64,000 bases of DNA. It comes from Candidatus Eiseniibacteriota bacterium. Its GTDB lineage: Bacteria; Orphanbacterota; Orphanbacteria; Orphanbacterales; Orphanbacteraceae. The position numbers were made by a program, and so were the translations under genes. The stretch spans positions 48,830-112,829 of the forward strand of contig JAJRWB010000054.1 of NCBI GenBank assembly GCA_024276995.1. The letters run 5' to 3'. Every line of letters begins with the position of its first letter. Positions within the stretch are counted from its first letter, which is position 1. The notes under the pieces are model-generated. The model was not told the origin of the DNA. It saw only the letters and a program-made list of their open reading frames with translations, and ran no database searches. Shown in pieces: positions 54,045 to 63,756 of the stretch.

Positions 54045-55101
54045 CAACGACCTGCTACAAGCACCCCTCGACGACGAGGTGATCGACTCCCTCTCCCCGC
54101 CGAGTCGCGAGCTTCTGCGTGCCGGCACGCGACGCGGTTTTCTCCGCGAAGAGGAGATCGACCGCCTCGGATCGGGCGGCACCGTCCCTGTGAAGGAGAT
54201 GGAGATCCTCCTCGGCGCCGCCGAGTATCTCGCCCTTCCGATCCGACCGCCCCGCGCCGGGATCGCCCCGGCCGGGAAGGAGCCTCACAGCACCGAGGCT
54301 CTCCGGCAGTACCTCGACGAGATCGGCAGGATCGACCGTCTGACGCCGGAAGAGGAAGTGGAGCTTTCCGACAGGATCCAGGCGGGCGACGAGGCGGCGC
54401 GCCGGAAGATGATCCTCGCGAACCTCCGCCTCGTCGTGACGATCGCCCGAGCCTACCGGAGGCGGGGCGTACCGTTCCTCGATCTCATCGAAGAGGGGAA
54501 CCTCGGACTCATCCGCGCCGTCGACCGCTTCCTCGGCTCGAAAGGGTGCCGCTTCAGCACGTACGCGGGCTGGTGGATCCGCCAGGGGATCACCCGGGTG
54601 ATCGCCAACCGGGGCCGCATCGTTCGCATCCCGATCTACGTGATCCAACTGGTGAGCCGCTACGAACGCGCCCGGCGGAAGCTGCGGAACGATCTCGACC
54701 GCGATCCGAGTATCGCCGAAATCGCATCGTACCTGGATCTTTCAGAAAAGAAATGCCGTCTCGCCGAGTCGCTGGTGAGGAATATCCGCAATCTCGACTC
54801 GATGGCGAGCGTCGACGTGGCGGACAGGATCGTACGGGAGATCCCCGACCGGCACACCCTTTCGCCCGAGTCGATCGTCGAGTTGCAGCTCGAGCACGAG
54901 CGTCTCGATCGGCTCTTGAGGAAGCTGACGGAAAGGGAGGAGGCGATCTTGAGAATCCGCTTCGGCTTCGACGACGGTACGCCCCGCTCCCTCGCCGAGA
55001 CGGGGAGCGCCTTCGGTCTCAGCCGCGAACGGATCCGCCAGATCGAGGGTCGTGCCCTCGAGAAGCTCCGCCGGCTCCTCGGAAGAGGCGGCGGACGGTA
55101 A
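54037..55101 (+). CDS. Sigma-70-family RNA polymerase sigma factor (RpoD/RpoS-like, compact)
   Basis: 354 residues. The N-terminal 75 residues ([35 protein letters not shown]) resemble a region 1.1. Region 1.2 is [20 protein letters not shown]. Region 2 is [36 protein letters not shown] and [17 protein letters not shown]. Region 4 ends in [20 protein letters not shown]. It lacks the long non-conserved insert of proteobacterial RpoD. It could be the primary sigma factor or a stress-type group 2 factor. No rpsU or dnaG neighbours are present, which leans toward group 2. GTG start at 54037. Confidence 0.9.
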   Translation: MGDNDLLQAPLDDEVIDSLSPPSRELLRAGTRRGFLREEEIDRLGSGGTVPVKEMEILLGAAEYLALPIRPPRAGIAPAGKEPHSTEALRQYLDEIGRIDRLTPEEEVELSDRIQAGDEAARRKMILANLRLVVTIARAYRRRGVPFLDLIEEGNLGLIRAVDRFLGSKGCRFSTYAGWWIRQGITRVIANRGRIVRIPIYVIQLVSRYERARRKLRNDLDRDPSIAEIASYLDLSEKKCRLAESLVRNIRNLDSMASVDVADRIVREIPDRHTLSPESIVELQLEHERLDRLLRKLTEREEAILRIRFGFDDGTPRSLAETGSAFGLSRERIRQIEGRALEKLRRLLGRGGGR

Positions 55102-55179
55102 GGGTGTTGCCCTGATTCCCGCCGCGATGGTACGGTTCCTTGCGAGTCCTTTCCCGTCACGTCCGGAGGTTTTTTCCCG

Positions 55180-55701
55180 ATGAACTTGGCCGAACAGATA
55201 CGCGACATCGTCGACTTCCCGAAGAAGGGAATCGTCTTCAAAGATATCACCACGCTCATGGCGAGGCCGGAGGCGCTGCGCGAAGCGGTGGACGCGCTGT
55301 GCGCTCCGTTCAGGGATCAAAGAATCGACAAGATCGCCTGCATGGAGTCACGGGGATTCATCTTCGGCGCCCCGATGGCGATCGAACTCGGCGCGGGTAT
55401 GGTGCCCCTTCGAAAACCGGGGAAACTTCCCGCCGAAACGGTCTCCGCGAGCTACGAACTCGAGTACGGTACCGACTCCCTCGAGATGCACGTCGACGCG
55501 GTAAGCGAAGGGGAGACCGTCCTCATCGTGGACGACCTTCTCGCCACCGGAGGAACCGCCTCGGCGGCGATCGAGCTGGTGGAGACGCGCGGCGGGATCG
55601 TCGAGGCGCTCGTCTTCCTCGTGGAACTCGCCTTCCTCGACGGCCGCGCGAAGCTGGGCGACCGGATGGTGCACTCGGTGATCCGCTACGGGGAGGAGTG
55701 A
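55180..55701 (+). CDS. apt: Adenine phosphoribosyltransferase
   Basis: Salvages adenine with PRPP to AMP; 173 residues, typical. Motifs: IVDFPKKGIVFKDITTLMA, KIACMESRGFIFGAPMA, VPLRKPGKLPAET and the PRPP site VLIVDDLLATGGTASA. CGGAGG lies upstream. Its last 16 bases overlap the convergent gene at 55686. Confidence 0.95.
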   Translation: MNLAEQIRDIVDFPKKGIVFKDITTLMARPEALREAVDALCAPFRDQRIDKIACMESRGFIFGAPMAIELGAGMVPLRKPGKLPAETVSASYELEYGTDSLEMHVDAVSEGETVLIVDDLLATGGTASAAIELVETRGGIVEALVFLVELAFLDGRAKLGDRMVHSVIRYGEE

Positions 55702-57638
55702 CCGGCCGGCGTTCCCTCCAGGCGTTCCAGCAGCTTTCGTGCGTCCTTTCGGGTCGGATTCGCTTCGAGTGAACGCTTCACGAATGCCACCGCCTCGCCC
55801 CGTTTCCCCTCGGCGGCACACGTCGTTGCGAGCCAGAAGTTCAGATCCCCGTCGGCGGGGAGGACGGCGCGCGCCGCCTTGAGCCATCTCTCCGCCTCCG
55901 CCCACTCCTTCTTCCACATGAGAATCCTTCCGAGGTAACTCGCCGCCGACGGATTGCCGGGAGACTCCTCCAGGAACCGCCGGAAGAGCTTCTCGCCAAG
56001 GTCGCCCTTTCGAAGGTGAAAGTACGTCGTCGCGAGATAGTAGAGGGGAGGGGCGAGGTCGGGATCGAGTTCGATCGCCTTCTCGAGATGGCCTTGCGCG
56101 TCCTCGTACCGCCCCCCCTTCCAGTAGAGCATCCCGAGGTTCGCCTGGATGATCCTCGAATCGCCCCGGCGGCCCGCCGCCTGTTCGAAGAGGTTGTATG
56201 CGGTCTTCCGGTCGCCCCGCTCCCACATGAGAGAGGCGAGTCCCGCGATCTTCGGGTCGGCGCCGATCCAGTGGTGCGGATCGGGGAGGGAGAGCCGCGC
56301 CGTTCGTTCCGCCGCGCGCGACCGGTCGGCATTTCCTTCGATCCAGGGGAAGAGAAGGAACGCGCCGAGTCCGGCGGCGAGGGCGGCGGTGGCGGCGAGC
56401 CGTTTCGCATCGACCGTCCGAAGAAGAACGACCGACGCCCAGAGCGCCGCGCAAGGGGCGAAGAAGGAGAAGAGATCCCAGTCGCGCGGGCCGAGGTAGG
56501 GACGCATCACGAAAGCGAACGCGACGAACGAAAGGGCGGCGATGCCGGCGAAGTGTTCGATCCGCCCGGCGGTTCGATCGTTCCGATCGCCGGCCGATGC
56601 GCGGCGCACGAAGAGAACCACCGCCGGCAACGGGGCGAGCAGGAGAACCAGGTTCAAGACGAAAAGGAGGTGAGATGCGCTGAAGAAGCCGTACGGCGCG
56701 TTCGTCCCCGCACCGACCCACGGCACGAACATCCCGTGGATCGAAAGCTGGGAGACCGTCGGAGGCACGACGAAGAGAAAGAGAACGAGAAGCGCGACAA
56801 TGGGGAGCCGGCGCAGCGAAGCGGGGACGAGATCGAGGGTGACGGCGAGATAGACGACCGCGGGAAAGGCGATCACCGCCCCCCAGTGAAACGCCGCGGC
56901 GAGAAGGAAGAGAATGAACGGGAGCGGCCGCGCCCTTTCCTCGAGGAGCGCGCGGCTTCCCTCGACGAGAAACGCGAGGAGGAGGAGGTGAACGATCGTG
57001 TAGTTCTCCACGTAGCCGAAGAAGAGCTGTACCTCGGCGGTGGCGAGAAGGGGGATCGCCATGAGGGCGGTCACCACGCGACCGCGAAGATCCGGGAACA
57101 CCCGGCGATGAATCGCCGCGCCCCGGAAGACGAGAAAGACGTACGCCACGCCTGCGAGGGAGGAAACGACGGCGAACGAGGTGACGCCGGGGGACGCGAT
57201 CCCGCCGGCGCGCAGCAACCGGAATACGATCCTGTGCAGCATGAGCGTTCCCCATCCGGGACGGATCGGAAGGGGGGCGGCATCGTTCTCGAGAATCGTC
57301 GTGAGAAGGTAGCCGTCGCCGAGATAGAGATTCCTCGAACGGAAAAGGTAGAAGAGCATGAAGAGGAGCGGTGCGGCCGCCGCCCGGAGGGAAAGGGCGG
57401 CGAGCGGTGGAAGGGGCCGACTCTTCCGTTCGTCCCGCCTCTTCTCCGCGGGGGGAAAGAGGGGATAGAGGAAGATGAGAATCGTCCCCGCACCGATCCA
57501 GATCGCCCGGAGGGAAAGGGGAAGGTCGGTGCCGAGCGAGAGCGCCCAGAGCGCGTCGGACGGTTTGAAGGCGAGATACGATGCGGCTGTGAGAAGGACG
57601 CCGGCCGCGAGAAGGAGGGTGAACGGAGGGCGCTTCAC
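55686..57638 (-). CDS. Polytopic membrane protein with C-terminal TPR repeats
   Basis: 650 residues from GTG 57638, overlapping the methyltransferase stop as GTGA. About 11-12 TM segments fill residues 1-420, with a loop LYLGDGYLLTTILEN after the first TM group and an FFGYVENYTIVHLLLLAF segment, reminiscent of GT-C/oligosaccharyltransferase-like proteins. From about 440 onward are TPRs (AYNLFEQAAGRRGDSRIIQA, YEDAQGHLEKAIELDPDLAP, GEKLFRRFLEESPGNPSAAS). I do not know the function. A membrane glycosyltransferase with a TPR tail, as in eukaryotic TMTC proteins, is one possibility. Confidence 0.8.
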   Translation of the reverse strand: MKRPPFTLLLAAGVLLTAASYLAFKPSDALWALSLGTDLPLSLRAIWIGAGTILIFLYPLFPPAEKRRDERKSRPLPPLAALSLRAAAAPLLFMLFYLFRSRNLYLGDGYLLTTILENDAAPLPIRPGWGTLMLHRIVFRLLRAGGIASPGVTSFAVVSSLAGVAYVFLVFRGAAIHRRVFPDLRGRVVTALMAIPLLATAEVQLFFGYVENYTIVHLLLLAFLVEGSRALLEERARPLPFILFLLAAAFHWGAVIAFPAVVYLAVTLDLVPASLRRLPIVALLVLFLFVVPPTVSQLSIHGMFVPWVGAGTNAPYGFFSASHLLFVLNLVLLLAPLPAVVLFVRRASAGDRNDRTAGRIEHFAGIAALSFVAFAFVMRPYLGPRDWDLFSFFAPCAALWASVVLLRTVDAKRLAATAALAAGLGAFLLFPWIEGNADRSRAAERTARLSLPDPHHWIGADPKIAGLASLMWERGDRKTAYNLFEQAAGRRGDSRIIQANLGMLYWKGGRYEDAQGHLEKAIELDPDLAPPLYYLATTYFHLRKGDLGEKLFRRFLEESPGNPSAASYLGRILMWKKEWAEAERWLKAARAVLPADGDLNFWLATTCAAEGKRGEAVAFVKRSLEANPTRKDARKLLERLEGTPAGHSSP

Positions 57639-58459
57639 CGATCCTCTCCCCGCACGGGAGAAGTGCCCTCCTTCGCCAGCAGCGTCGCCGTGTACCAGCC
57701 GGTGCGGTACTCGCCCCCCTTCCCCGATCGCCGCTCGAGCACGCCGAACGTCCGGAGAAGGAAGCGATCGGCGAAACCGAGCCGAAGCGCGCGGAGTGCG
57801 CGAAAGAGCGCCGTCGCCACAAGGCGCGGAACGTGGTAGACGGCGCGCTGATCGAGCACGGTAAGACCGAATTCTCCCGCCATGCATGCCGCCTCCGCCG
57901 CCGTGAGTGTTTCACCGAGAAGAAAAGGGATCTTTCCCTTCTTGCCGAGCCACCGGACCGCCGGATAGAAGAGGGATCGGGGATTGTCGAGGAGGAGAAC
58001 GAGACGCCCGCCTTCGCGAAGAACACGCACCGCCTCGCGAAACCCCGCGCAAAGACCCTCTTCACCGATGAAGTGATCTAGGGTGGAACAACTGAACACG
58101 ATGTCGAACGATTCATCTCGGAAGGGGAGATGCCGTGCGTCGCAGACGAGCACGTCGATCCTCCTGTTCGAAGCGGTGAGGCGATCCCGCGCGCCGGTGC
58201 AGATCCTCCGGGAGATATCGATGCCGCAAAGCCGCGCCGGTGCATCTTCCTCCGGCCAACCGGTGAGGACCTCGTCGCCGCCGAGCGCCTCTTCGAACAG
58301 ATCGGTCTTCAGAATCCGTCCGGCCGGGGAGGCGCCGCACCACGAGCGGAGAAGATCGACGTGGACACGGCGCTTTTGTTCCGCCATCACGGGATCGAGA
58401 TGATAGCTTTTCGCCATGGCACCGGCCACGTCGTCCCAGTATCGATCACTCCGGTCCAT
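57635..58459 (-). CDS. Class I SAM-dependent methyltransferase
   Basis: 274 residues from ATG 58459 (GGGAG upstream; frame open to 58513 is less likely). The SAM-binding fold shows RILKTDLFEEALGG (motif I variant), LCGIDISRRICTGA, VLVCDARHLPFRDESFDIVF (motif with acidic Asp) and CSTLDHF, then LREGGRLVLLLDNP. The glycine-rich loop is replaced by KTDLFEEALGG, as in some UbiE-like sugar or lipid methyltransferases. Coupled to the membrane TPR gene; substrate unknown. Confidence 0.85.
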   Translation of the reverse strand: MDRSDRYWDDVAGAMAKSYHLDPVMAEQKRRVHVDLLRSWCGASPAGRILKTDLFEEALGGDEVLTGWPEEDAPARLCGIDISRRICTGARDRLTASNRRIDVLVCDARHLPFRDESFDIVFSCSTLDHFIGEEGLCAGFREAVRVLREGGRLVLLLDNPRSLFYPAVRWLGKKGKIPFLLGETLTAAEAACMAGEFGLTVLDQRAVYHVPRLVATALFRALRALRLGFADRFLLRTFGVLERRSGKGGEYRTGWYTATLLAKEGTSPVRGEDR

Positions 58460-58627
58460 CGTTTCTCCCAGCGCACCGTCGCGGCGTTTCGCGCGGCGGA
58501 AGTACGGCCACACAATAGACCACCGCCGCGGCGCGCATATTCCTGTTGCCCCGGCGGGGCGCGTCCCTTACCTTCACTTGAGCATAGGCCCTGATCCTCC
58601 CGGGCGAAAGATGAAATGGGAGCGCCG

Positions 58628-59695
58628 ATGATCTCCGTCATTATTCCGACATACAATTCCGCCGGCACGCTCGAGAAACTCCTCTCGTCGTTCGGAGATT
58701 CCGATTTCTCCGACCATGAAGTGATCGTCGTGGACGACGGCTCGAACGACGAAACGGCGCGCCTTCTAAAGCGCTTCCCGGTTCGCGCGCTCAAAACCCC
58801 GAACAACGGCGGCCCTTCACTCGCCCGGAACGTCGGCGCCCGGGCCGCCCGGGGGGACATTCTCCTCTTTCTCGATTCCGATGTCGTTCTTCGCGCCGAC
58901 ACCCTGGAAGAAGTAAGGCGTTTCTTCGAAAACCACCCCGGCCGGTCGGTGATGGTCGGCATCTACGACTCGACGCCGGCGAACCGGGGTGTCTGGCCTC
59001 TCTACAAGGCGCTCCAGTGCCGCAGCTACCGCCGCGGTTTCCCCGCCGTGCGCCGTGTGAGTCTCCTCTGGGCCGCGGTGGCGGCGTTCCGGAAAGATGT
59101 GTATCTTCGCTCGGGGGGGTTCGATACGCGGTTCGACCGCCCGAGCATGGAAGATCTCGAACTGGGAAGGCGCATCTCGAAGAACCACCCGATCTACCTG
59201 AACCGGAATGTCGTGGTAAGGCACCACTTTCCCGCCACCTTGCGGCGGAATGCGGCCGATCACTTCCATCGCGGTTTCCTCTGGGTGAAGCTGTTTTTTC
59301 GATATAAACGATTCGACGATTATCTCTCAACGCCTCGTCGCGCCATCGGCCGTCTGGGAGCTTTCGTCACGCTGCCCGCCCTCGCGGCGGCGCTGTTCGC
59401 CGCCCTTCCCGCCCCGGTCGCCGCGGCGCCGTTCGCGGTCTACTTGGCCTGCAACTACGATCTATGGGCGGTGACGGCGAAACGTTCCCTACTCTTCCTT
59501 CCGGTGGTGCTCGCCATCGATTTCCTCCTCGGCATCGTGCTCGGCGCCGCTCTTTGCGCCGCCCTTTTCGATGAAGCCGTTTTGCGCCTCAAGCGCCTCT
59601 TCCACCGGCGAAAGAAGATCGCCGCTGTGGTGGTGCCCGACCCTCTCCCGTCGGAGAGAGTGATCGATCGTGCCGCTCCCGGTTCGAAAGAATAA
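58628..59695 (+). CDS. Family 2 glycosyltransferase with C-terminal membrane segments
   Basis: 355 residues from ATG 58628, which has GGGAG 5 bases upstream; ATG 58616 in the same frame is possible but lacks a good site. Motifs: ISVIIPTYNSAGTLEKLLSS, VIVVDDGSNDETARLL, NNGGPSLARNVGARAA, LLFLDSDVVL (DxD) and MEDLELGRRI. Hydrophobic segments from about 245 (LGAFVTLPALAAALFAALPA) and 295-325 anchor the C-terminus. It is divergent from the methyltransferase. Likely envelope glycan synthesis. Confidence 0.88.
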   Translation: MISVIIPTYNSAGTLEKLLSSFGDSDFSDHEVIVVDDGSNDETARLLKRFPVRALKTPNNGGPSLARNVGARAARGDILLFLDSDVVLRADTLEEVRRFFENHPGRSVMVGIYDSTPANRGVWPLYKALQCRSYRRGFPAVRRVSLLWAAVAAFRKDVYLRSGGFDTRFDRPSMEDLELGRRISKNHPIYLNRNVVVRHHFPATLRRNAADHFHRGFLWVKLFFRYKRFDDYLSTPRRAIGRLGAFVTLPALAAALFAALPAPVAAAPFAVYLACNYDLWAVTAKRSLLFLPVVLAIDFLLGIVLGAALCAALFDEAVLRLKRLFHRRKKIAAVVVPDPLPSERVIDRAAPGSKE

Positions 59696-59701
59696 AGTCG
59701 C

Positions 59702-60922
59702 TCAGATCGTCCCTCGCCTTACCGGACGGCCGAAAGATGCGGCCGCCCTCCGCGTGCGAACGACGAAGGCGCGTGCGAACAGGCGCGTCATCGCGCCGGG
59801 GACGAGCCCCCGGCGATGGAGGGCGAGACCGAGCAGGAAGAGGGGGGACGTGCGTGAAGCGCGCATCCCCTCGAACCGCGAGAGCGCCGCTTCTACGCCG
59901 AGATCATAGACGCTTCCCCCGGAACGGTCCGCCGTGCGAAGGAGGGAGTCGATCGCCGCGCCGATGATCGGCTCAACCAGGGACGGCACGACGCGGGGGT
60001 CCACTCCGCCGTGGGCGATCGCTCCGCCGAGGACGCCTCCCGCGTTGGTGACAAAATCGGGAAGTACCGCGATCCCGGCGCGTTCCGCCGCTTCTCTCGC
60101 GTCGCTTGAAAGGGGGTTGTTCGCTCCCGCCACGATCAGCTTTGTGCCGAGCCGGCTCGCATCGGCGGGCGTCACCGTGTGGTGCCGGGCGCAGGGGATG
60201 AAGGCGCTCACCCGGCGCGATAGGAACTCGCCACGGTCCAGTCGTTCGGCGCCCGGGAAAGAACCGACGGCGCTCTCCCCGTGCTCTTCGATGAACGAAA
60301 CCCATCGCGCGGGATCGATACCCTCTTCCACGCCGATCGCTCCATGGCGGGTGGCCACGGCGGTGATGCGGACGCCCTGGGCGGCGAGCCGCCGGGCGAC
60401 GTTCAACCCGACCGCCCCGAGCCCCTCGATCGACGCGGTTCGTCCCGCGGCGGGTATTCCGAGCCACCGGGCCGATCGCCCGAACGACTCCACGACGCCG
60501 GCGGCGGTGAAGTCTCCCTGGAGCGAGAAGGGCCAGAGCGCCCCGGCACGAATCGTCGCGCCGCTCTCTTCGAGGAGGTAGCGGAGCCGGCCGTTATCTA
60601 CACCCATATCGGGACCGGGCATGTACCGCCCCGATTCGATGAGCGGTCGGATCGCCCGGCCGAACCGGCAAAGCACCGACTTCACTTCGACCGGATCGCC
60701 TTCCGGGTCGAACCGGATTCCTCCCTTGGCGCCTCCCTTCGGCATGCCGAGAAAGCCGTATTTCAGCGTCATCGTTCGAGCCAGGAGGGCCAGTTCCGCG
60801 CCGGTCACATCGGGGCGCATCCGGAGTCCTCCCGACGCCATGCCGCGTACCACGCTGTCGACGGCGACGAATCCGAGGAGACCGGATGTGTCGCGGATCG
60901 GTATCGTCTCCGGAGCGGTCAT
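59702..60922 (-). CDS. Glu/Leu/Phe/Val dehydrogenase family protein
   Basis: NAD(P)-dependent oxidative deaminase, 406 residues. The substrate/catalytic region includes ASGGLRMRPDVTGAELALLA, then FLGMPKGGAKGGIRFDP (catalytic Lys in GGxKGG) and YMPGPDMGVDN (Asp). The Rossmann site is ASIEGLGAVGLNVARRLA. Later motifs are LIVAGANNPL and PDFVTNAGGVLGGAI. Substrate choice among Glu, Leu, Phe or Val cannot be told from sequence. It stands alone, convergent with the GT2 gene 6 bases away. Confidence 0.9.
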   Translation of the reverse strand: MTAPETIPIRDTSGLLGFVAVDSVVRGMASGGLRMRPDVTGAELALLARTMTLKYGFLGMPKGGAKGGIRFDPEGDPVEVKSVLCRFGRAIRPLIESGRYMPGPDMGVDNGRLRYLLEESGATIRAGALWPFSLQGDFTAAGVVESFGRSARWLGIPAAGRTASIEGLGAVGLNVARRLAAQGVRITAVATRHGAIGVEEGIDPARWVSFIEEHGESAVGSFPGAERLDRGEFLSRRVSAFIPCARHHTVTPADASRLGTKLIVAGANNPLSSDAREAAERAGIAVLPDFVTNAGGVLGGAIAHGGVDPRVVPSLVEPIIGAAIDSLLRTADRSGGSVYDLGVEAALSRFEGMRASRTSPLFLLGLALHRRGLVPGAMTRLFARAFVVRTRRAAASFGRPVRRGTI

Positions 60923-60993
60923 GGCACTTCACACAGGCAATCGCCCTGTTCAGGATTCAGTCCTCCCACCGATCGATCCGCTGCATATTGCTA

Positions 60994-61013
60994 GGAAGGT
61001 CGGCAATCCTTCC
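60994..61013 (-). terminator. Weak hairpin downstream of the secreted-protein gene
   Basis: GGAAGG and CCTTCC are separated by 8 bases, 29 bases past the stop codon at 61042 on the minus strand. There is no U-run, so factor-independent termination is doubtful. Confidence 0.25.
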
Positions 61014-61041
61014 AGAACTGCACGGATACTACATGGAACGA

Positions 61042-63756
61042 CTATCGAACTAGATTCAGTTTTCCCGTGAAAGAAGACTTATCTGTCTTTACTCTGTAAA
61101 AGAACACTCCGCTCGCGACCTCGTTTCCGTCCATGGAAGTCCCGTCCCAGATAACTTCATGGGCGCCTGCCCCGAGGAATCCGTCAACAACCTGTGCAAT
61201 GGATCTCCCTGTCGTGTCATAGATAATAATGGAAACCCAGTTGTCGCTCGGCAGAGAATAACGGATTGTCGTAGACGGATTAAAGGGATTCGGGATGGCG
61301 ATCGCCCATAATGCAGGCGAAGGAGGCGGCTCATCAGCCCCATCACTATGATCGTATCCGTCGACACTGATCTTCTCTGGTCTCCCATCAGCCGTGATGA
61401 AGATGCCGCCCGCAAGACTTACTGAAGAATCGTTTCCACCCGGACGACGAGCCAGAACGACCCGAGCGAGAGTCCGTCGTCCGGCTGGAATCGTTTCCGA
61501 AAAATCAAGGCGTTTTACTTGGCCAATACGGATGCTTTCGCCGTCTTCGACTGCCCGCCCGGAGGCGAAATCAAAATCACCCGAGTTCACCGACTGGAGC
61601 TCCAGACTCTCGCCGGGGATCGCCAAGCTATATTCAAGCGCGAGAATAGGAATGCCGGACTCGAGTAGAACCGGAATCTCTACAAGCTCTGCCGACCAAT
61701 CGGCCGGATCACCGAGGGCAAGATGAACCAGGCCCTCTTCTTCTTGCCTGGCCGCCACAGCCTGCGCTGGAAAGGGAGCGCAACTCATGCAAAGGGGGTG
61801 GCAATCACACCCGAGTGAATCATAGGTCATGTCGTAGCCACACTCTGGGTATGGAGCCGCGGGAGGCGCTCCCGATTCATAAGGGTAGTTCAGCTCCAAG
61901 AACACATCCGAGATTGTTATCACACCGTTGTCGTCGTAGTCGGCCGCGTCCTTGCAGGAGATACTGTGTCTCCCATACTGGTGGGACAACCCGAGAAAGA
62001 CATCATAGATATCGGCGATCCCGTCGCCACTGAGATCTCCCCTGACAAAGGTGCCATATCTTACCTCCAAGAGAAGCGTATCAAGCCTCGCCCGTCTGTC
62101 GATTCCATCGCACGATGTCATCCTGCTTCGAGCGTCCGGAAGATCCACGATTCGGATCGCTGTCGGACCTGCCGGCGCGTCGGCTTTTACGCGGAACCTG
62201 AGCTTCATGTAGGGATGATTTCCGCTTTCGATCTGTGGCGGACATCCGAAGCTTCGGATGATTCCTACCTGGAACGAACTGTCGGTGCTGAATCCCAGGT
62301 TGATTCTAGCACCGGACGCAACCGTGCCGACGGTGTCAATGGCGGGTTCCTCGAGGGCGAATACGAGCGGATCAAATGCAAGCGCAATCGAATAAGCTGA
62401 GATCGGCCCGTCATTGTGACCATCGACCTCCAGGATGAAAACGCTGTCGCGACTCAGCGGATTGCTCTCTTGAAGAGAATATGAGAAGCTTGATCGAATT
62501 TGGACCCGACCCGGGCTGGTGCCGGGCGGAGAAAAACCACATTTATTCCCCGCAGCTATTGCGAAATCATAGATTCCGGCCGGTAATGTATCGGTGAGCG
62601 ATGTTATGGCAGACGACACGGTAAAGAGCAATGCGTTGTTCCGGTAAACTCGAAAGCTGTCGGTGAATGTGGGTAACGTCCAGTCAACACGAACGAACGA
62701 GAAGGAAGAATCGCTTGCAGTTACAATCGGGGGAGAAGGAATCGGCACACCGAAACCGATGGCGGCGACCGAATCCGATGCACCGCACGAAGTGATTCCT
62801 TCGACTCCATAGAGATACGGACCACCTGAGATAGGATCGATATACACATCGACTCCAGACGACACATCCCCGATTGGTACGCCTGATCGGTAGATCCGCT
62901 GGAAATCGGCCGCAACCGATGGGATCCAGCTCAATTGAACTTCTCCGCATACGGAATCAGTTGCCACGAGTCCTTGGGGGCGCGTCGGCATACATACGCC
63001 GGCAATCCCTGTGTCGATGGCGGACAATCCAAAACATGGCTCTGTAGCTGTCAGTTTAACTAGACCTGGGTTCGAACAGGTTCCTCCGGCGGGAATTACC
63101 GCCCTCGCCGTGAGAATCGTGGAATCACCCGTGGCGAGGAGAACACCTGAAGGGGCCGGCACTCCCTGCCAGCCGGGGGTAATGAACTCGGTTATCACAT
63201 TCAGCGTATCCCCGCAAAAACAGCCGTTCCGCAGCATGAAGGAAACGTCGATCGTGTCTCCGGGAAAGCCACATTCGGAAGTCTCGAGCGAAGAAAGGGT
63301 GATTCCCGCATCGCAGATGACGTCGATTTGACAAGAGCGGGATGCGGACAGACCCAATCCATCCACCACGGTGACGGTAAATGCGAATGTTCCCACGGAC
63401 GAAGGAGTACCGCCCACGAAACCCTCGACTCCATCGGTGCCTCCGGTAGTAATCGTAAGCCCGAGAGGTAGCCCCACCTGTGACCAATTAAACGGAGGAG
63501 TACCGCCCGACACGCTGAAGACGGCAATCATCGAATTGTCGACCCCTACCTCAACGGAAGGCAACGGACACGTGGGGGAGGATAAGTCCACTTCGATCGG
63601 CCGATGATTGATACACTGGCAGTTCGGATCGGGATCGCCCGCCACGAGGGCGCACGACCCGGAGGTGAAGCCGGTAGCGAACCAGCAGGAATGGGCGCCG
63701 TCGATGTGGAACCCGAGATTCCCATTCTTCGCCACATTGAATGAGAACGTGCCGTA
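61042..63756 (-). CDS. Secreted multi-domain protein with dockerin repeat and T9SS/FlgD-like C-terminal domain (part after an in-frame TAA)
   Basis: About 904 residues follow a TAA at 63757-63759 (first Met at 63735). They contain an Ig-like putative domain (SVSGGTPPFNWSQVGLPLG), other beta-sandwich and fibronectin-like segments, a cohesin-like beta domain (SVFILEVDGHNDGPISAYSI), and a dockerin pair with calcium loops (GDLSGDGIADIYDVFLGLS and DYDDNGVITISDVFLEL). At the C-terminus is a sorting-like domain beginning WAIAIPNPFNPSTTIRYSLP and ending GVFFYRVKTDKSSFTGKLNL. Such ends are typical of proteins exported by T9SS-like systems in FCB-group bacteria. Many Cys residues occur. GC is visibly lower than in neighbouring genes. 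Confidence 0.82.
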   Translation of the reverse strand, partial: YGTFSFNVAKNGNLGFHIDGAHSCWFATGFTSGSCALVAGDPDPNCQCINHRPIEVDLSSPTCPLPSVEVGVDNSMIAVFSVSGGTPPFNWSQVGLPLGLTITTGGTDGVEGFVGGTPSSVGTFAFTVTVVDGLGLSASRSCQIDVICDAGITLSSLETSECGFPGDTIDVSFMLRNGCFCGDTLNVITEFITPGWQGVPAPSGVLLATGDSTILTARAVIPAGGTCSNPGLVKLTATEPCFGLSAIDTGIAGVCMPTRPQGLVATDSVCGEVQLSWIPSVAADFQRIYRSGVPIGDVSSGVDVYIDPISGGPYLYGVEGITSCGASDSVAAIGFGVPIPSPPIVTASDSSFSFVRVDWTLPTFTDSFRVYRNNALLFTVSSAITSLTDTLPAGIYDFAIAAGNKCGFSPPGTSPGRVQIRSSFSYSLQESNPLSRDSVFILEVDGHNDGPISAYSIALAFDPLVFALEEPAIDTVGTVASGARINLGFSTDSSFQVGIIRSFGCPPQIESGNHPYMKLRFRVKADAPAGPTAIRIVDLPDARSRMTSCDGIDRRARLDTLLLEVRYGTFVRGDLSGDGIADIYDVFLGLSHQYGRHSISCKDAADYDDNGVITISDVFLELNYPYESGAPPAAPYPECGYDMTYDSLGCDCHPLCMSCAPFPAQAVAARQEEEGLVHLALGDPADWSAELVEIPVLLESGIPILALEYSLAIPGESLELQSVNSGDFDFASGRAVEDGESIRIGQVKRLDFSETIPAGRRTLARVVLARRPGGNDSSVSLAGGIFITADGRPEKISVDGYDHSDGADEPPPSPALWAIAIPNPFNPSTTIRYSLPSDNWVSIIIYDTTGRSIAQVVDGFLGAGAHEVIWDGTSMDGNEVASGVFFYRVKTDKSSFTGKLNLVR

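Noticed and set aside
55348-58065. 905-codon minus-strand frame across apt, the TPR membrane gene and the methyltransferase
   Set aside because: Its translation is Arg/Ser/Pro-rich low complexity and out of frame with three clearly real genes.
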